From JAAEUB01 sp964550345 (GTDB taxonomy: Bacteria > Pseudomonadota > Alphaproteobacteria > Rhodobacterales > Rhodobacteraceae), in assembly GCA_964550345.1 (NCBI GenBank), contig CAZJYZ010000002.1:75440-139439 (forward strand): a DNA stretch of 64,000 bases, given 5' to 3'. The position numbers and the translations under genes were made by a program. The notes below the pieces were generated by a model, which had not been told where the DNA came from, searched no databases, and worked only from the letters and a program-made list of their open reading frames with translations. Every line of letters begins with the position of its first letter. Position 1 is the stretch's first letter. Positions 52,015 through 59,806 of this stretch are shown here, piece after piece.

Positions 52015-54066
52015 TCAGGTATCCTCTTGTAATATAGACAGAAATGCCTTTCCAAAGCGTTCTACTTTTTGCGTGTTCATGCCGGGCAGACGCGCCAGTG
52101 TTTCACGATCACTCGGGCGGCGTTCGCTGATATGGCGTAGGGTAGCGTTGGTGCAAGACATGTATTTTCCAGTGCCGTCCGGGCCGCGGATCAGGTCAGC
52201 CTGCGCTGCTTCCAGCTGATCAAATATACCGCCGGCCGCACGTCCCGCCAGTTTGCGTCTTGTTGGGTGAACCTCGGGCGTTGGCGCTCCTGAAATAACC
52301 TCAAGGAACAGGCGTCCGTAGCGTTCCAGTTTTTTGGCGCCAACACCACCAATATTAGCCATTTCATCCAGAGTTTTGGGCCGTTTTTCCGCCATATCAA
52401 TCAAAGTACGGTCGGGAAAAATCACGTAAGCGGGAACGCGCTGCGCTTCGGCCAGTGCCCGGCGTTTGGCCTTGAGGGCAGACAAAAGGGGCGCATCTTC
52501 GTCACTTACCATCGCCTTGACGCGGGGGCTGAACCTGGCCTTTTTGACACTGTCTGCGCGCAGTTCAATTTCAACCTCGCCGCGCAAAACAGGATGGGCA
52601 TCCGGTGTGAGGCGCAGTGCGCCGTGGCGGGCCGGGTCGGGCCGTAAAAGGTCAAGTCCCATCATCTGACGAAAAATCGCCTGCCATTGGCGGCGGTCAA
52701 AATCCTGCCCTACTGCAAAGGTGGGCAAATCGTCATGTCCGCGTGCCAGTACCTTTTCAGTAGCTTTGCCCAACAGGATGTCGATCAGGTGGCCCGAACC
52801 AAAATACTCGTCTGTTCTGAGTGCGGCTGACAGAGCTTTCATCACTGCGACTGTGCCGTCAAATAACTCAGGCGGTGTCGCGCAGAGATCGCAGTTTCCA
52901 CATGGTTTTGCGCCGGTTTCACCGAAATACTTAAGCAAGATCTGACGCCGGCAGGAACGTGCCTCGGCCAGTCCCAAAAGCGCGTTAAGGCGGGTGTGAT
53001 CCGCGGCCCGCCGCTCGGGTGGGGCCAGACCTTCGTCAATCTGGCTGCGACGCAGGCGGATGTCATCCGGGCCAAATAATGTAAGGGTTTCGGCCGGGGC
53101 AGCATCGCGCCCTGCGCGCCCGATCTCTTGGTAATATGCCTCGATTGATTTGGGCAGGTCGGCATGTGCCACCCAACGGATATCGGGCTTGTCGACCCCC
53201 ATGCCAAAAGCAACCGTAGCGACAACGATCAGTTCATCTTCCTGCTGAAAACGCCGTTCAACTTCACGCCGCAGGTCGGGCTCAAGGCCCGCATGATAAG
53301 CGGTTGCATTCAGTCCCTCGGCATTCAGAGCCTGGGCAAGGGTTTCTGTCTTGGCACGGGTGCCACAATAGACAATGCCACTTTGGCCTTTGCGGCTGGT
53401 GGCAAAATCAAGGATTTGTCGTCGCGGGCTATCCTTGACGGCAAAGGCAAGGTGAATATTTGGTCGGTCGAAACCGTGCAGGAAAGTGCTTGGGGTCGCA
53501 TCTGCAAACAGTTTTTCAACGATTTCGGCGCGGGTTTCCTCGTCGGCAGTTGCAGTAAAGGCAGCAAGCGGCACATTCAGCGCCTGACGCAGATCGCCGA
53601 TGCGCAGATAATCCGGACGAAAATCATGGCCCCATTGACTGACGCAATGGGCTTCGTCGACCGCGATCATCGTTGTGCCAATGCGTCTTAGCAGGTTCAG
53701 CGTTCCGCCAGAAGCGAGCCGCTCCGGCGCCATATAGAGGAGTTTGAGCTTGCCGGCATCAAGGGACGCAAACACTGCATCGGTTTCTTCCTCGGTATTG
53801 CCAGAGGTCAGGGCGCCGGCCTCAACCCCCGCCGCCTGCAAGGCCCGTACCTGATCGCGCATCAGGGCAATCAACGGTGAGATGACAACGGTGACACCGT
53901 CGCGCATCAGAGCCGGAAGCTGGAAGCACAGGGATTTACCCGCCCCAGTGGGCATGATGGCAAGAGTGTTTTCACCCTTGGTGACACTTGCCACAATATC
54001 GGCCTGACCGGGAAGGAAGCTGTCAAATCCAAAGACAGTTTTCAGAAGGTCACTGTCGGATTGCAT
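52015..54066 (-). CDS. recQ: ATP-dependent DNA helicase RecQ
   Basis: A 683-residue 3'-5' helicase. Walker A PTGAGKS (40-45), DEAH at 137-140, then the helicase C domain (VYCGTRAKTETLAQ, QEIGRAGRDAAPA) and the zinc-binding four-Cys cluster with CRRQILLKYFGETGAKPCGNCDLC in the RQC region. At the end are two HRDC-like blocks (about 522-590 and 605-680, the latter ending LARLPGMNTQKVERFGKAFLSILQ), one more than E. coli RecQ. It lies between yggT upstream and yaaA downstream on one strand. Confidence 0.95.
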   Translation of the reverse strand: MQSDSDLLKTVFGFDSFLPGQADIVASVTKGENTLAIMPTGAGKSLCFQLPALMRDGVTVVISPLIALMRDQVRALQAAGVEAGALTSGNTEEETDAVFASLDAGKLKLLYMAPERLASGGTLNLLRRIGTTMIAVDEAHCVSQWGHDFRPDYLRIGDLRQALNVPLAAFTATADEETRAEIVEKLFADATPSTFLHGFDRPNIHLAFAVKDSPRRQILDFATSRKGQSGIVYCGTRAKTETLAQALNAEGLNATAYHAGLEPDLRREVERRFQQEDELIVVATVAFGMGVDKPDIRWVAHADLPKSIEAYYQEIGRAGRDAAPAETLTLFGPDDIRLRRSQIDEGLAPPERRAADHTRLNALLGLAEARSCRRQILLKYFGETGAKPCGNCDLCATPPELFDGTVAVMKALSAALRTDEYFGSGHLIDILLGKATEKVLARGHDDLPTFAVGQDFDRRQWQAIFRQMMGLDLLRPDPARHGALRLTPDAHPVLRGEVEIELRADSVKKARFSPRVKAMVSDEDAPLLSALKAKRRALAEAQRVPAYVIFPDRTLIDMAEKRPKTLDEMANIGGVGAKKLERYGRLFLEVISGAPTPEVHPTRRKLAGRAAGGIFDQLEAAQADLIRGPDGTGKYMSCTNATLRHISERRPSDRETLARLPGMNTQKVERFGKAFLSILQEDT

Positions 54067-54106
54067 GGAACCTCAGGTGGATTTGACCAAGGGGCGGACG
54101 GGTGAG

Positions 54107-54394
54107 TTAGTAAAAATAAACCGCGTTACGAGCCAGAATGATACGCAGAGCGGCGAGGCCAACCAACGCCACCAGAGGTGCAAGGTCCAGCCCCCCCATA
54201 TCGGGCATGAAACGACGGATGCGCGAATAGAGCGGATCCAGCAGGCGGTTGATGCCATACCAGAGTTGCGCCACGATTGGCTGACGCAGGTTCAGTACCT
54301 GAAACGAGATCAGCCAGGACATGATGATATGCGCAATCATGATGAACCAGGCGATATCAAGGATCATTGTCAGTATTTGATGAAGCGAGCCCAT
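54107..54394 (-). CDS. YggT family membrane protein
   Basis: A 95-residue protein with two hydrophobic segments (ILTMILDIAWFIMIAHIIMSWLI and the C-terminal APLVALVGLAALRIIL) around the motif NRLLDPLYSRIRRFMPDMGGLDL, which is the YggT signature. Role unknown; YggT proteins are linked to osmotic tolerance and cell division context in other bacteria. The frame is open to 54595, but ATG 54392-54394 follows ACGGAAAGAT. It precedes recQ by 40 bases on the same strand. Confidence 0.87.
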   Translation of the reverse strand: MGSLHQILTMILDIAWFIMIAHIIMSWLISFQVLNLRQPIVAQLWYGINRLLDPLYSRIRRFMPDMGGLDLAPLVALVGLAALRIILARNAVYFY

Positions 54395-54521
54395 ATCTAT
54401 CTTTCCGTTTTTCTGCTTGCCCTGACCTAAGCATATGCGGCGCAAAGGGCAAGTCTGACGCGAGGTCTTGGTTGACGTTTGCAATTGAGGTTGCAAATGA
54501 GAGATCCACAGGAGGCCCCCA

Positions 54522-55052
54522 ATGTATCCTTTTATCCGAATGGCGAAAGAGCTGTTGGTCTTTCGCAATGCACCCCGGCTGGCGCTGGGCGACACGCATA
54601 TCAGCCATCATATCTGCTGGCCGTGGGATCTGGACGTCTGGATGGAGCTGAACAATGGTCGTACGCTGACGTTGTATGATTTGGGCCGCATCCCGATGGC
54701 GCACCGATTGGGGTTGATTAAAGCGCTGAGGGAAAATGGCTGGGGGCTGACGGTTGCCGGTGTGTCAATTCGCTATCGCCGGCGCGTGCAGGCTTTTCAG
54801 CGGCTGGAGCTGCGAAGTCGTTTACTGGGCTGGGATCACCGGTTTTTTTACCTTGAGCAAAGCATGTGGAAAGATGGCGACGCTACCGGCCATGCGCTGT
54901 ATCGCTCGGCAGTTACCGGGCCGGGCGGAATTGTTGATCCGTGCAATGTGGCCGAAAGCATGGGTTTTGAAACTGAGAGCCCTGAACTACCGAAATGGGC
55001 GACTGAGTGGATCAGCGCGGAAAGCCACCGTCCCTGGCCGCCACAAATGTGA
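54522..55052 (+). CDS. thioesterase-like hot-dog protein (THEM6 type)
   Basis: A 176-residue protein of the thioesterase/4-hydroxybenzoyl-CoA hot-dog superfamily. It has the start LGDTHISHHICWPWDLDVWMELNNGRTLTLYDLGRIP, the H-x-x-x-x-P-x-D-(L)-D motif of this group, and the second-strand run RVQAFQRLELRSRLLGWDHRFFYLEQSMWK. Substrate unknown. ATG preceded by ACAGGAGGCCCCCA, a strong ribosome binding site. Divergent from yggT, 70 bases before the UMF1 gene. Confidence 0.82.
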   Translation: MYPFIRMAKELLVFRNAPRLALGDTHISHHICWPWDLDVWMELNNGRTLTLYDLGRIPMAHRLGLIKALRENGWGLTVAGVSIRYRRRVQAFQRLELRSRLLGWDHRFFYLEQSMWKDGDATGHALYRSAVTGPGGIVDPCNVAESMGFETESPELPKWATEWISAESHRPWPPQM

Positions 55053-55121
55053 GGCTTTTGCGAAGGATTACTTGCCCCGAAGGTTGAATAGCTGTCTTAT
55101 CAGCTAAAACAGGGGGATAAC

Positions 55122-56504
55122 ATGACTGAACCATCGGCCAAGAAACGCATTTGGGGCTGGTTCTTTTTTGACTGGGCCAGCCAGCCATATAATACGCTGA
55201 TCCTGACATTCATTTTCGGGCCGTATTTCGCTGCAATCGTAACCCAGTATTTTATGGGCCAGGGCATGGACGAAATGGCGGCTGATGCACGCACGCAGTC
55301 AATCTGGTCTCTGGGGCTGACAGTTTCTGGCCTGATCATCGCTTTCTCAGCTCCTATTCTGGGTGCCATGGCGGATGCGGCAGGCAGGCGGATGCCGTGG
55401 ATTTGGTTTTTTTCCGCACTTTATGTGGGCGGGGCGGCGTGTTTGTGGTTTGCCTATCCGGACGCGTCAAACTTCTGGTGGATGCTGATTGCATTTGGCA
55501 TTGGTTTTATTGGCATGGAATTCGCCACGATATTTACCAATTCACTGCTGCCAGATCTGGGTACGAAAGAAGAAATTGGCCAAATCTCCGGCTCGGGCTT
55601 TGCTTTTGGTTATTGGGGTGGCGTTCTTGCACTGGTCATCATGCTGCTGCTATTTGCGGAAAACGAAACCGGTAAAACCCTGATCGGGTTGGCGCCGCTC
55701 TTTGGGCTGGATGCGGAAATGCGGGAAGGTACCCGGTTTGTTGGGCCTTTTTCGGCGATCTGGTATATCATTTTCATGGCGGTATTCTTCCGCTGGGTGC
55801 ATGAGCCGAAAGGGCATACACGCGGTCGTGTCAGCGTTGGCGCTGCGGTTACCGAACTGATGAGCACATTGCGTTCACTCAGAAACCGCGTCAGTCTTTC
55901 GGCATATTTGGGGTCGTCGCTTCTATACCGCGATGCGCTGAATGGTCTTTATGGTTTTGGCGGTGTCTATGCCACGCTGGTTTTAAACTGGTCGATCATA
56001 CAGGTCGGTGTTTTCGGAATTGTTGGCGCAATTTCGGCCGCGATTTTCGCCTGGGTTGGCGGAAGGTTCGACCGGGCCAAGGGCCCCAAACCCGTGATCG
56101 TGTTCTGTATCATTGTGCTTGCCCTTGTCTGCACAGTGATTGTCGGCATGAGCCGCGAAAGCCTGTTTGGCATTTCATTGAGCGAAGGTTCAAACCTGCC
56201 CGACATCATCTTTTATATTTGCGGTGCGACTCTGGGGGCTGCAGGTGGCGCTATTCAGGCGGCTTCGCGCACCATGATGGTTCGCCACTGCGACCCGGAA
56301 CATGCGGCAGAGGCCTTTGGCCTATATGCATTGTCGGGTAAGGCCACTGCCTTCCTTGCGCCAGCACTGATTGGTGCTGCCACCTACGCGACAGGTAGCC
56401 CAAGGCTTGGCGTTTCTCCGCTTATCGGGCTTTTCGTATTAGGGCTTGTGCTGCTAGCATGGGTTAACCCGGAGGGTGAAAGCGAGAAGGTGCGATCCCC
56501 ATGA
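55122..56504 (+). CDS. UMF1/Atg22-family MFS transporter
   Basis: A 460-residue membrane protein with about twelve helices. The family mark is the N-terminal WGWFFFDWASQPYNTLILTFIFGPYF (usually W-x-x-Y-D-x-A-x-x-x-Y), plus NSLLPDLGTKEEIGQISGSGFAFGYWGG in the loop after helix 4 and GGAIQAASRTMMVRHCDPEHAAEAFGLYALSGKATAF near the end. Substrate unknown; amino acid or peptide export is suspected in the family. The mepA start overlaps its stop (ATGA), so the two are translated together. Confidence 0.9.
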   Translation: MTEPSAKKRIWGWFFFDWASQPYNTLILTFIFGPYFAAIVTQYFMGQGMDEMAADARTQSIWSLGLTVSGLIIAFSAPILGAMADAAGRRMPWIWFFSALYVGGAACLWFAYPDASNFWWMLIAFGIGFIGMEFATIFTNSLLPDLGTKEEIGQISGSGFAFGYWGGVLALVIMLLLFAENETGKTLIGLAPLFGLDAEMREGTRFVGPFSAIWYIIFMAVFFRWVHEPKGHTRGRVSVGAAVTELMSTLRSLRNRVSLSAYLGSSLLYRDALNGLYGFGGVYATLVLNWSIIQVGVFGIVGAISAAIFAWVGGRFDRAKGPKPVIVFCIIVLALVCTVIVGMSRESLFGISLSEGSNLPDIIFYICGATLGAAGGAIQAASRTMMVRHCDPEHAAEAFGLYALSGKATAFLAPALIGAATYATGSPRLGVSPLIGLFVLGLVLLAWVNPEGESEKVRSP

Positions 56505-57439
56505 ATAAACGGCTTCTGGCCCCACTTGTTCTGACCGTTATTCTGGCATCCTGCAGTAAGGGTGACATGCCAAGGTTGGGCGCGGTCAGTGCTGTATCAC
56601 CCAGCCCTGCGGTCAATGACGTTATTCTTTCCTCGTCAGGCCAGCCAGCAAAAGAGTTGTTCGGGCCAATTTTGGATGCTTCAGAGCAGACGAGTGCCTC
56701 TTTCGGCGGATATGCAAGGGGTTGTTTAGCTGGGGCAGTGCAACTGCCTGAGACCGGACCAACCTGGCAGGCGATGCGACTTAGCCGGAACCGTAATTGG
56801 GGGCATCCTGATCTTGTTGAATTCGTGAAGCGCCTTTCAGCCACGGCAGCAAGGCAAGCGGGTTGGGCAGGGCTTTATGTTGGTGACATGAGTCAGCCGC
56901 GTGGTGGCCCAATGTCGTCAGGGCATGCGAGCCATCAGATCGGGCTGGACGCGGATATCTGGATGCTGCCACCCACGCGGCTGGATCTTAGCGCCGCCGA
57001 GCGCGAGAGCCTCAGTTCAATCTCAACCCGGCGAGAGCGTGGTGCCTATGTGAATGGCAACTGGACAAGCCAGCACATGAATATCCTCAAAGCGGCTGCA
57101 AGCGATCCGGCCGTGGCACGGATTTTCGTGTTTCCCGGTGCCAAGGTCTGGATGTGCGAATACGCCACTGGTGACCGTGAATGGCTGAGCAAGATCAGGC
57201 CATGGTGGGGGCATCATTATCATTTCCATGTGCGCCTTGCTTGTCCGAGTGGTGCACGAGACTGCACGGATCAGGCCCCTCCGCCACCCGGTGATGGGTG
57301 CGAAGCGGCACAAAGCTGGGTTGATGACATATTGAACCCGCCACCGCCTGATCCGAACGCCACGCCGAGCCCACCACGCCCACCAATTACTTTAGCGGAC
57401 TTGCCCAACCAATGTTCTGGCGTTCTATCTTCGGACTAG
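56501..57439 (+). CDS. mepA: penicillin-insensitive murein endopeptidase
   Basis: A 312-residue M74 family zinc endopeptidase that cleaves D-alanyl-meso-DAP cross-links. The N-terminus is a lipoprotein signal (MNKRLLAPLVLTVILASCS, Cys18), so it is probably membrane anchored. Zinc residues are visible as His145 and Asp152 in SGHASHQIGLDADIW, and the C-terminal HHYHFHVRLACPSGARDC holds the third ligand. It is followed by a Pro-rich tail. It overlaps the UMF1 gene by four bases and the phytase-like gene by 28, giving a three-gene run. Confidence 0.94.
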   Translation: MNKRLLAPLVLTVILASCSKGDMPRLGAVSAVSPSPAVNDVILSSSGQPAKELFGPILDASEQTSASFGGYARGCLAGAVQLPETGPTWQAMRLSRNRNWGHPDLVEFVKRLSATAARQAGWAGLYVGDMSQPRGGPMSSGHASHQIGLDADIWMLPPTRLDLSAAERESLSSISTRRERGAYVNGNWTSQHMNILKAAASDPAVARIFVFPGAKVWMCEYATGDREWLSKIRPWWGHHYHFHVRLACPSGARDCTDQAPPPPGDGCEAAQSWVDDILNPPPPDPNATPSPPRPPITLADLPNQCSGVLSSD

Positions 57440-58296
57440 CCCTTGCCTGTTCCTTGCAGGTGCCGCTGGTGGCCGAACCAATAACACAAGAAACAGGACG
57501 ACTGGTCTTGACCAGTGAGGACGCTCATTTTGGTGGTTTCTCAGCCATTGAGTTGAGTGCGGACGGCACGGATTTCACTGCATTGTCTGATCGTGGGCGG
57601 TTTGTGCGGGGGCAGATAAAACGCGGGCCAGAAGGTCAGATTGTATCGATTGAATTTGGAGAGGTTCGCGACCTGCGCCCCCCTTCTGGAAATTCCTGGC
57701 CAAGGTGGAAAACTGACAGTGAGGGTCTGGCGATCGCTCCGGACGGTACCGCTTTTGTATCCTTTGAAGGGCTGCATCAGGTGTTTCAGTTTGAAGCACT
57801 GGAAGAACGCCCCAAGGCGCTGCCAGCACACCCAGATTTTGCCGGTTTCATCGCCAATGCTTCGCTTGAGACACTGGCAATTGCGCCGGACGGGGCGCTT
57901 TTTACCATGCCAGAACGCTCGGGTCATATGGCGTGGCCGTTTCCGGTTTACAGGTTTCACAACAGCGCATGGACGAAGTTCTTTGACCTGCCACGTGTGG
58001 ACGAGTTTCAGCCAGTAGGAGCGGACTTTGGCCCGGATGGCAGGTTATATCTGCTGGAGCGGCAGTTTCGCCTGATCCGTGGTTTCAGCAACCGGGTAAG
58101 GCGCTTCACAGTGACCCCAGAGGGTCTGAGCGATGAAGAAGTACTTTTTACCAGCAAGGTAGGATTTTACCATAATTTGGAAGGCCTGTCGGTCTGGCGC
58201 ACAACGGACGGCAATATTCGTCTGACCATGATCTCGGACGACAATTTTAACTTTTTCCAGGCCACAGAAATTGTTGAGTTCGAAATCGTGGAATGA
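57412..58296 (+). CDS. secreted esterase-like/phytase-like beta-propeller protein
   Basis: A 294-residue protein with a signal peptide (MFWRSIFGLALACSLQVPLVAEP) and a repeated beta pattern: FGGFSAIELSADGTDFTALSDRGRFVR, DSEGLAIAPDGTAFVSFEG, SLETLAIAPDGALFTMPERS and NLEGLSVWRTTDGNIRLTMISDDNFN. These are the repeats of the phytase-like (esterase-like activity of phytase) domain. Real activity unknown. The start lies inside the mepA 3' end (28-base overlap). Confidence 0.83.
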   Translation: MFWRSIFGLALACSLQVPLVAEPITQETGRLVLTSEDAHFGGFSAIELSADGTDFTALSDRGRFVRGQIKRGPEGQIVSIEFGEVRDLRPPSGNSWPRWKTDSEGLAIAPDGTAFVSFEGLHQVFQFEALEERPKALPAHPDFAGFIANASLETLAIAPDGALFTMPERSGHMAWPFPVYRFHNSAWTKFFDLPRVDEFQPVGADFGPDGRLYLLERQFRLIRGFSNRVRRFTVTPEGLSDEEVLFTSKVGFYHNLEGLSVWRTTDGNIRLTMISDDNFNFFQATEIVEFEIVE

Positions 58297-58385
58297 CTTG
58301 ATACGGATGGCGGATGTCTGTAGAGACCTCGCGTTCCCCATTCGGGGCGCCAAGTCTCCGCAACCTTGATAAAACGGATATCAGA

Positions 58386-59006
58386 ATGACTCGTATACTT
58401 CCCGGCGTTATCGCCATGGCCGCCATCGTGGTGGCGTCAAACATCCTTGTGCAATTCCTATTTGGTCAGTGGCTGACCTGGGGTGCATTTACCTATCCGC
58501 TGGCCTTTCTGGTCACAGATGTGATGAACCGCGTCTATGGCGCGGGTCCCGCCCGGCGCGTGGTTTTCGCCGGTTTCGTTGTGGGCATCGCCTGTTCCTT
58601 TATCGGCACACAAATCATGGGCGAATTTGGCCCACTGGTAACATGGCGCATTGCTTTTGGTTCCGGCATCGCTTTTCTGACGGCGCAATTGCTGGACGTG
58701 GCGATTTTTAACCGGTTGCGGGAGGGGCGCTGGTGGCGCGCGCCTTTGGTTTCGACACTTGTAGGCTCGTCCGTAGATACGGCGCTTTTCTTTACAATTG
58801 CCTTCTCCGCAACGCTTGGCTTTCTGGAACCGGCAAATGACGTGAGTTGGGCTGGTGAAGTCCTGCCGATGCTTGGCATGGGCCCCGAAGCGCCTTTGTG
58901 GGTTTCCCTTGCAGTGGCCGACTGGGCTGTAAAATTGTCCCTAGCACTGTTAGCACTGGTGCCATTTCGGATAATAGTCACCAGGCTGTTACCACATAGA
59001 GCGTAA
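58386..59006 (+). CDS. queuosine precursor transporter, VUT/YhhQ family
   Basis: A 206-residue membrane protein with about six helices. The family pattern is visible in FTYPLAFLVTDVMNRVYGAGPARRVVFAGFVVGIA, and SGIAFLTAQLLDVAIFNRLREGRWWRAPLVSTLVGSSVDTALFFTIAF. The YhhQ group imports 7-cyano-7-deazaguanine (preQ0), a queuosine and archaeosine precursor; this is inferred from family. The start is uncertain: ATG 58386 has only a weak RBS, and the frame opens 24 codons earlier. Confidence 0.83.
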   Translation: MTRILPGVIAMAAIVVASNILVQFLFGQWLTWGAFTYPLAFLVTDVMNRVYGAGPARRVVFAGFVVGIACSFIGTQIMGEFGPLVTWRIAFGSGIAFLTAQLLDVAIFNRLREGRWWRAPLVSTLVGSSVDTALFFTIAFSATLGFLEPANDVSWAGEVLPMLGMGPEAPLWVSLAVADWAVKLSLALLALVPFRIIVTRLLPHRA

Positions 59007-59012
59007 AATGTT

Positions 59013-59041
59013 TTGACAAATACCAAATATGTGGCAGGCTT
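59013..59041 (+). promoter_or_regulatory. possible promoter for the structured RNA
   Basis: A perfect -35 hexamer TTGACA lies at 59013-59018. A clear -10 match is not visible 16-18 bases on (AGGCTT, CAGGCT), so the promoter is only suggested. It begins right after the YhhQ-type gene stop. Confidence 0.35.
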
Positions 59042-59073
59042 GTCGTGTAGAAACCATGAGAAAGGAGGTGTCC

Positions 59074-59115
59074 ATGTTTAGAGAAATTATGGAGCGAGGT
59101 GCCGGGACAGCGTAG
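59074..59115 (+). CDS. possible 13-residue leader peptide
   Basis: ATG at 59074 preceded by a strong RBS (GAAAGGAGGTGTCC) and followed by 12 more codons and a TAG: MFREIMERGAGTA. Too short for a stable fold. It could act as a leader peptide whose translation changes the pairing of the RBS with CACCTCC downstream. Coding is only inferred from the RBS and start. Confidence 0.35.
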   Translation: MFREIMERGAGTA

Positions 59116-59202
59116 GCGCATCCGACACCGGGGCAATCCCCGGCAAGGAAGCGGACCGAACTGACAGGACGTCTAACCGGTCCCACCTCCAAAACTCTCG
59201 AA

Positions 59203-59229
59203 GGGTCGTCCCATGGGGCGGCCCTTTTT
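59203..59229 (+). terminator. rho-independent terminator of the structured RNA
   Basis: Stem GGGTCGTCC/GGGCGGCCC (about 9 bp with G-U pairs, loop CATG) at 59203-59224 followed by T5. It stands 157 bases before the arfB start, so transcription into arfB would need read-through or a second promoter. Confidence 0.8.
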
Positions 59230-59309
59230 GCATGCAACCGGTGGCTCCCGCCCATTGCTGGCCCTTGCAGGGCGCAGCAATAGTTGGGCCGGGCGCGCTG
59301 CGCGCGGAT

Positions 59310-59345
59310 ATTATGCCTCCGGCGGAGGTATTTGACCCAAGGTGA
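59310..59345. repeat. CCTCC-GGC-GGAGG intergenic palindrome (Rhodobacterales-type element)
   Basis: A small hairpin CCTCC(59316-59320)-GGC-GGAGG(59324-59328) followed by TATTTGACCCAAGGTGAAAGGG, located between the RNA terminator and arfB. The sequence resembles a palindromic segment I recall as common in Rhodobacterales intergenic regions. Only one copy was seen in the window, so its repeated nature rests on recollection. Confidence 0.4.
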
Positions 59346-59385
59346 AAGGGATTTAGGTTTTCGGGCCGGGCAGCTAGGATAGGGC

Positions 59386-59805
59386 ATGATCCGGGTGAAT
59401 GATGATATTGTATTGCAGGACTGGGAGCTGAGTGAAAGCTTTACCCGGTCTTCGGGGCCGGGCGGGCAGAATGTGAACAAGGTTGCAACCGCTGTGGAGT
59501 TGCGCTTTGAGGCGGCGCGCTCACCGGCGTTAAGTCAGGCTGTCAAAGCCCGATTGAAGCGTATTGCCGGGCGAAAATGGACCCGCGATGGCGCGATCAT
59601 AATCCGTGCTGAGGGTACGCGAAGCCAGGCGCGTAACCGCGAAGTGGCCGAAGAACGCTTGGTTGAGATGATCAGGCGCGCCATGTTAGCACCCAAACGG
59701 CGTATCGCCACGAAGCCGACCCTCGGGTCAAAAAGGCGCCGGTTGGATGCCAAGACACGGCGCGGGCAGGTCAAAGCGCTGCGCGGTCGAATTCAGGAGG
59801 ACTAA
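59386..59805 (+). CDS. arfB: peptidyl-tRNA hydrolase ArfB (ribosome rescue)
   Basis: A 139-residue GGQ protein (YaeJ/ICT1 type) that hydrolyses peptidyl-tRNA on stalled ribosomes without a stop codon. The GGQ is at 26-28 in SSGPGGQNVNKVATAVELRF, followed by LKRIAGRKWTRDGAIIIRAEGTRSQARNREVA, and a Lys/Arg-rich C-terminal tail (PKRRIATKPTLGSKRRRLDAKTRRGQVK) that would enter the mRNA channel. The ATG is 59386 with a weak GGATAGGGC before it. It precedes the aminotransferase gene by one base and follows a structured RNA with a terminator. Confidence 0.94.
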   Translation: MIRVNDDIVLQDWELSESFTRSSGPGGQNVNKVATAVELRFEAARSPALSQAVKARLKRIAGRKWTRDGAIIIRAEGTRSQARNREVAEERLVEMIRRAMLAPKRRIATKPTLGSKRRRLDAKTRRGQVKALRGRIQED

Positions 59806-59806
59806 C

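Larger units (their letters stand above)
59040..59230 (+). ncRNA. candidate structured small RNA or 5' leader upstream of arfB
   Basis: The ~380-base stretch between the YhhQ gene and arfB holds a structured transcript. In order: an RBS-like AAAGGAGGTG (59061-59070), a 13-residue reading frame MFREIMERGAGTA (59074-59115), a perfect CCGGGG-CAAT-CCCCGG hairpin (59128-59143), and CACCTCC (59184-59190), which can pair with GGAGGTG (59064-59070). A 9-bp hairpin at 59203-59224 then ends in TTTTT. I do not recognise a known Rfam family. It could be a leader-peptide attenuator for arfB or a free small RNA; a terminator before arfB argues for either. The rest of the stretch, to 59385, holds a palindromic repeat. 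Confidence 0.6.

Noticed and set aside
59128..59170. SRP RNA (4.5S) suggested by AAGGAAGCGGACC
   Set aside because: The conserved GGAAGCAGCC apical loop is not present in the right hairpin, and the stretch includes a strong RBS and start.
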